Origin: Cylindrodendrum hubeiense
Taxonomy: Eukaryota; Ascomycota; Sordariomycetes; Hypocreales; Nectriaceae
Assembly (NCBI GenBank): GCA_014621425.1
Contig: JAANBB010000630.1
Location: 1-18,870, forward strand
Reading direction: 5' to 3'
Length of the DNA: 18,870 nucleotides
The notes beneath the pieces are model-generated. The model worked only from the letters and a program-made list of their open reading frames with translations. It had not been told where the DNA came from and did no database searches. The first letter of the stretch is position 1; every line of letters starts with the position of its first letter. The translations under genes and the position numbers were made by a program. This document shows positions 18,751 to 18,870 of this stretch, piece by piece.

Positions 18751-18870
18751 GAAGCTCACAGGCACGAGCCTAAAGCTCGAGCCCATATGGAAAATCCTTA
18801 TGCTATGTACTAGATGTCATCGACCTGAGTGGGGAAGGGTGATCTGCAGTTCTGTAGATGAATACCTTGC

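Larger units (their letters stand above)
17885..18870. other. Upstream region of the MFS gene; no further gene seen
   Basis: The first 200 bp form the MFS promoter and leader (minus strand). At about 18055-18120 there is an imprecise CAC-rich run with CACACGCACT occurring twice. Beyond 18150 I see no coding pattern, RNA gene or splice structure up to the window end, only the hairpin and C-run listed separately. Confidence 0.5.

Overview
The window reads as nuclear DNA of a filamentous ascomycete (Pezizomycotina; an Aspergillus/Penicillium-type fungus is my guess). The evidence is short GT-AG introns of 45-72 nt, fungal LTR retrotransposons, and a roughly 11 kb AT-rich block whose coding remnants are broken almost only by C-to-T and G-to-A changes. 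That pattern is the mark of repeat-induced point mutation (RIP). There is no sign of bacterial or mitochondrial organisation.

Left part (1-11540) is a nest of at least three LTR retrotransposons. (1) A young, unmutated Ty1/copia element on the minus strand runs off the left edge; its 164-bp LTR (357-520) and the first 79 codons of its gag (1-239) are visible. It sits in (2) an old RIP-degraded copia element on the plus strand, whose reverse transcriptase and RNase H can still be read from 521 to about 1517. That copy is interrupted by (3) a complete Ty3/gypsy chromovirus on the minus strand (about 1518-9396): 5' LTR 9004-9396, gag about 8.7-7.9 kb, RT about 5.2-5.5 kb, RNase H about 4.5-4.9 kb, integrase about 2.9-3.9 kb, chromodomain 2660-2800, polypurine tract near 1910-1920, and 3' LTR 1518-1904. 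The old copia seems to resume at 9397. From about 9.5 to 11.5 kb the sequence is too degraded for me to name.

The most interesting item is a spliced gene on the opposite strand of the gypsy element (2113-2694, plus), between the end of pol and the 3' LTR. It encodes a protein of about 176 codons that starts with a six-cysteine cluster with Zn(II)2Cys6 spacing, followed by a charged, probably coiled-coil region. Its three in-frame stops are all explained by CAA/CAG to TAA/TAG. It and the adjacent LTR are visibly less mutated than the rest of the element.

Right part (11540-18870) has normal base composition. A minus-strand sulfotransferase-like gene (11743-12329, two exons) is cut off at about 11745, where a cluster of GGGAACGGGCCC-type palindromes marks the edge of the transposon block. 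A broken plus-strand coding remnant lies at about 13033-13600. Two apparently intact minus-strand genes follow: an M20-family amidohydrolase/peptidase (13915-15335, three exons, 426 aa) and a 12-TM-type MFS transporter (16211-17884, four exons, 503 aa). The last kilobase holds only the MFS upstream region, a 10-bp-stem hairpin and a run of 17 C. Together these genes look like an accessory region next to heterochromatin; a shared pathway is possible but not shown.
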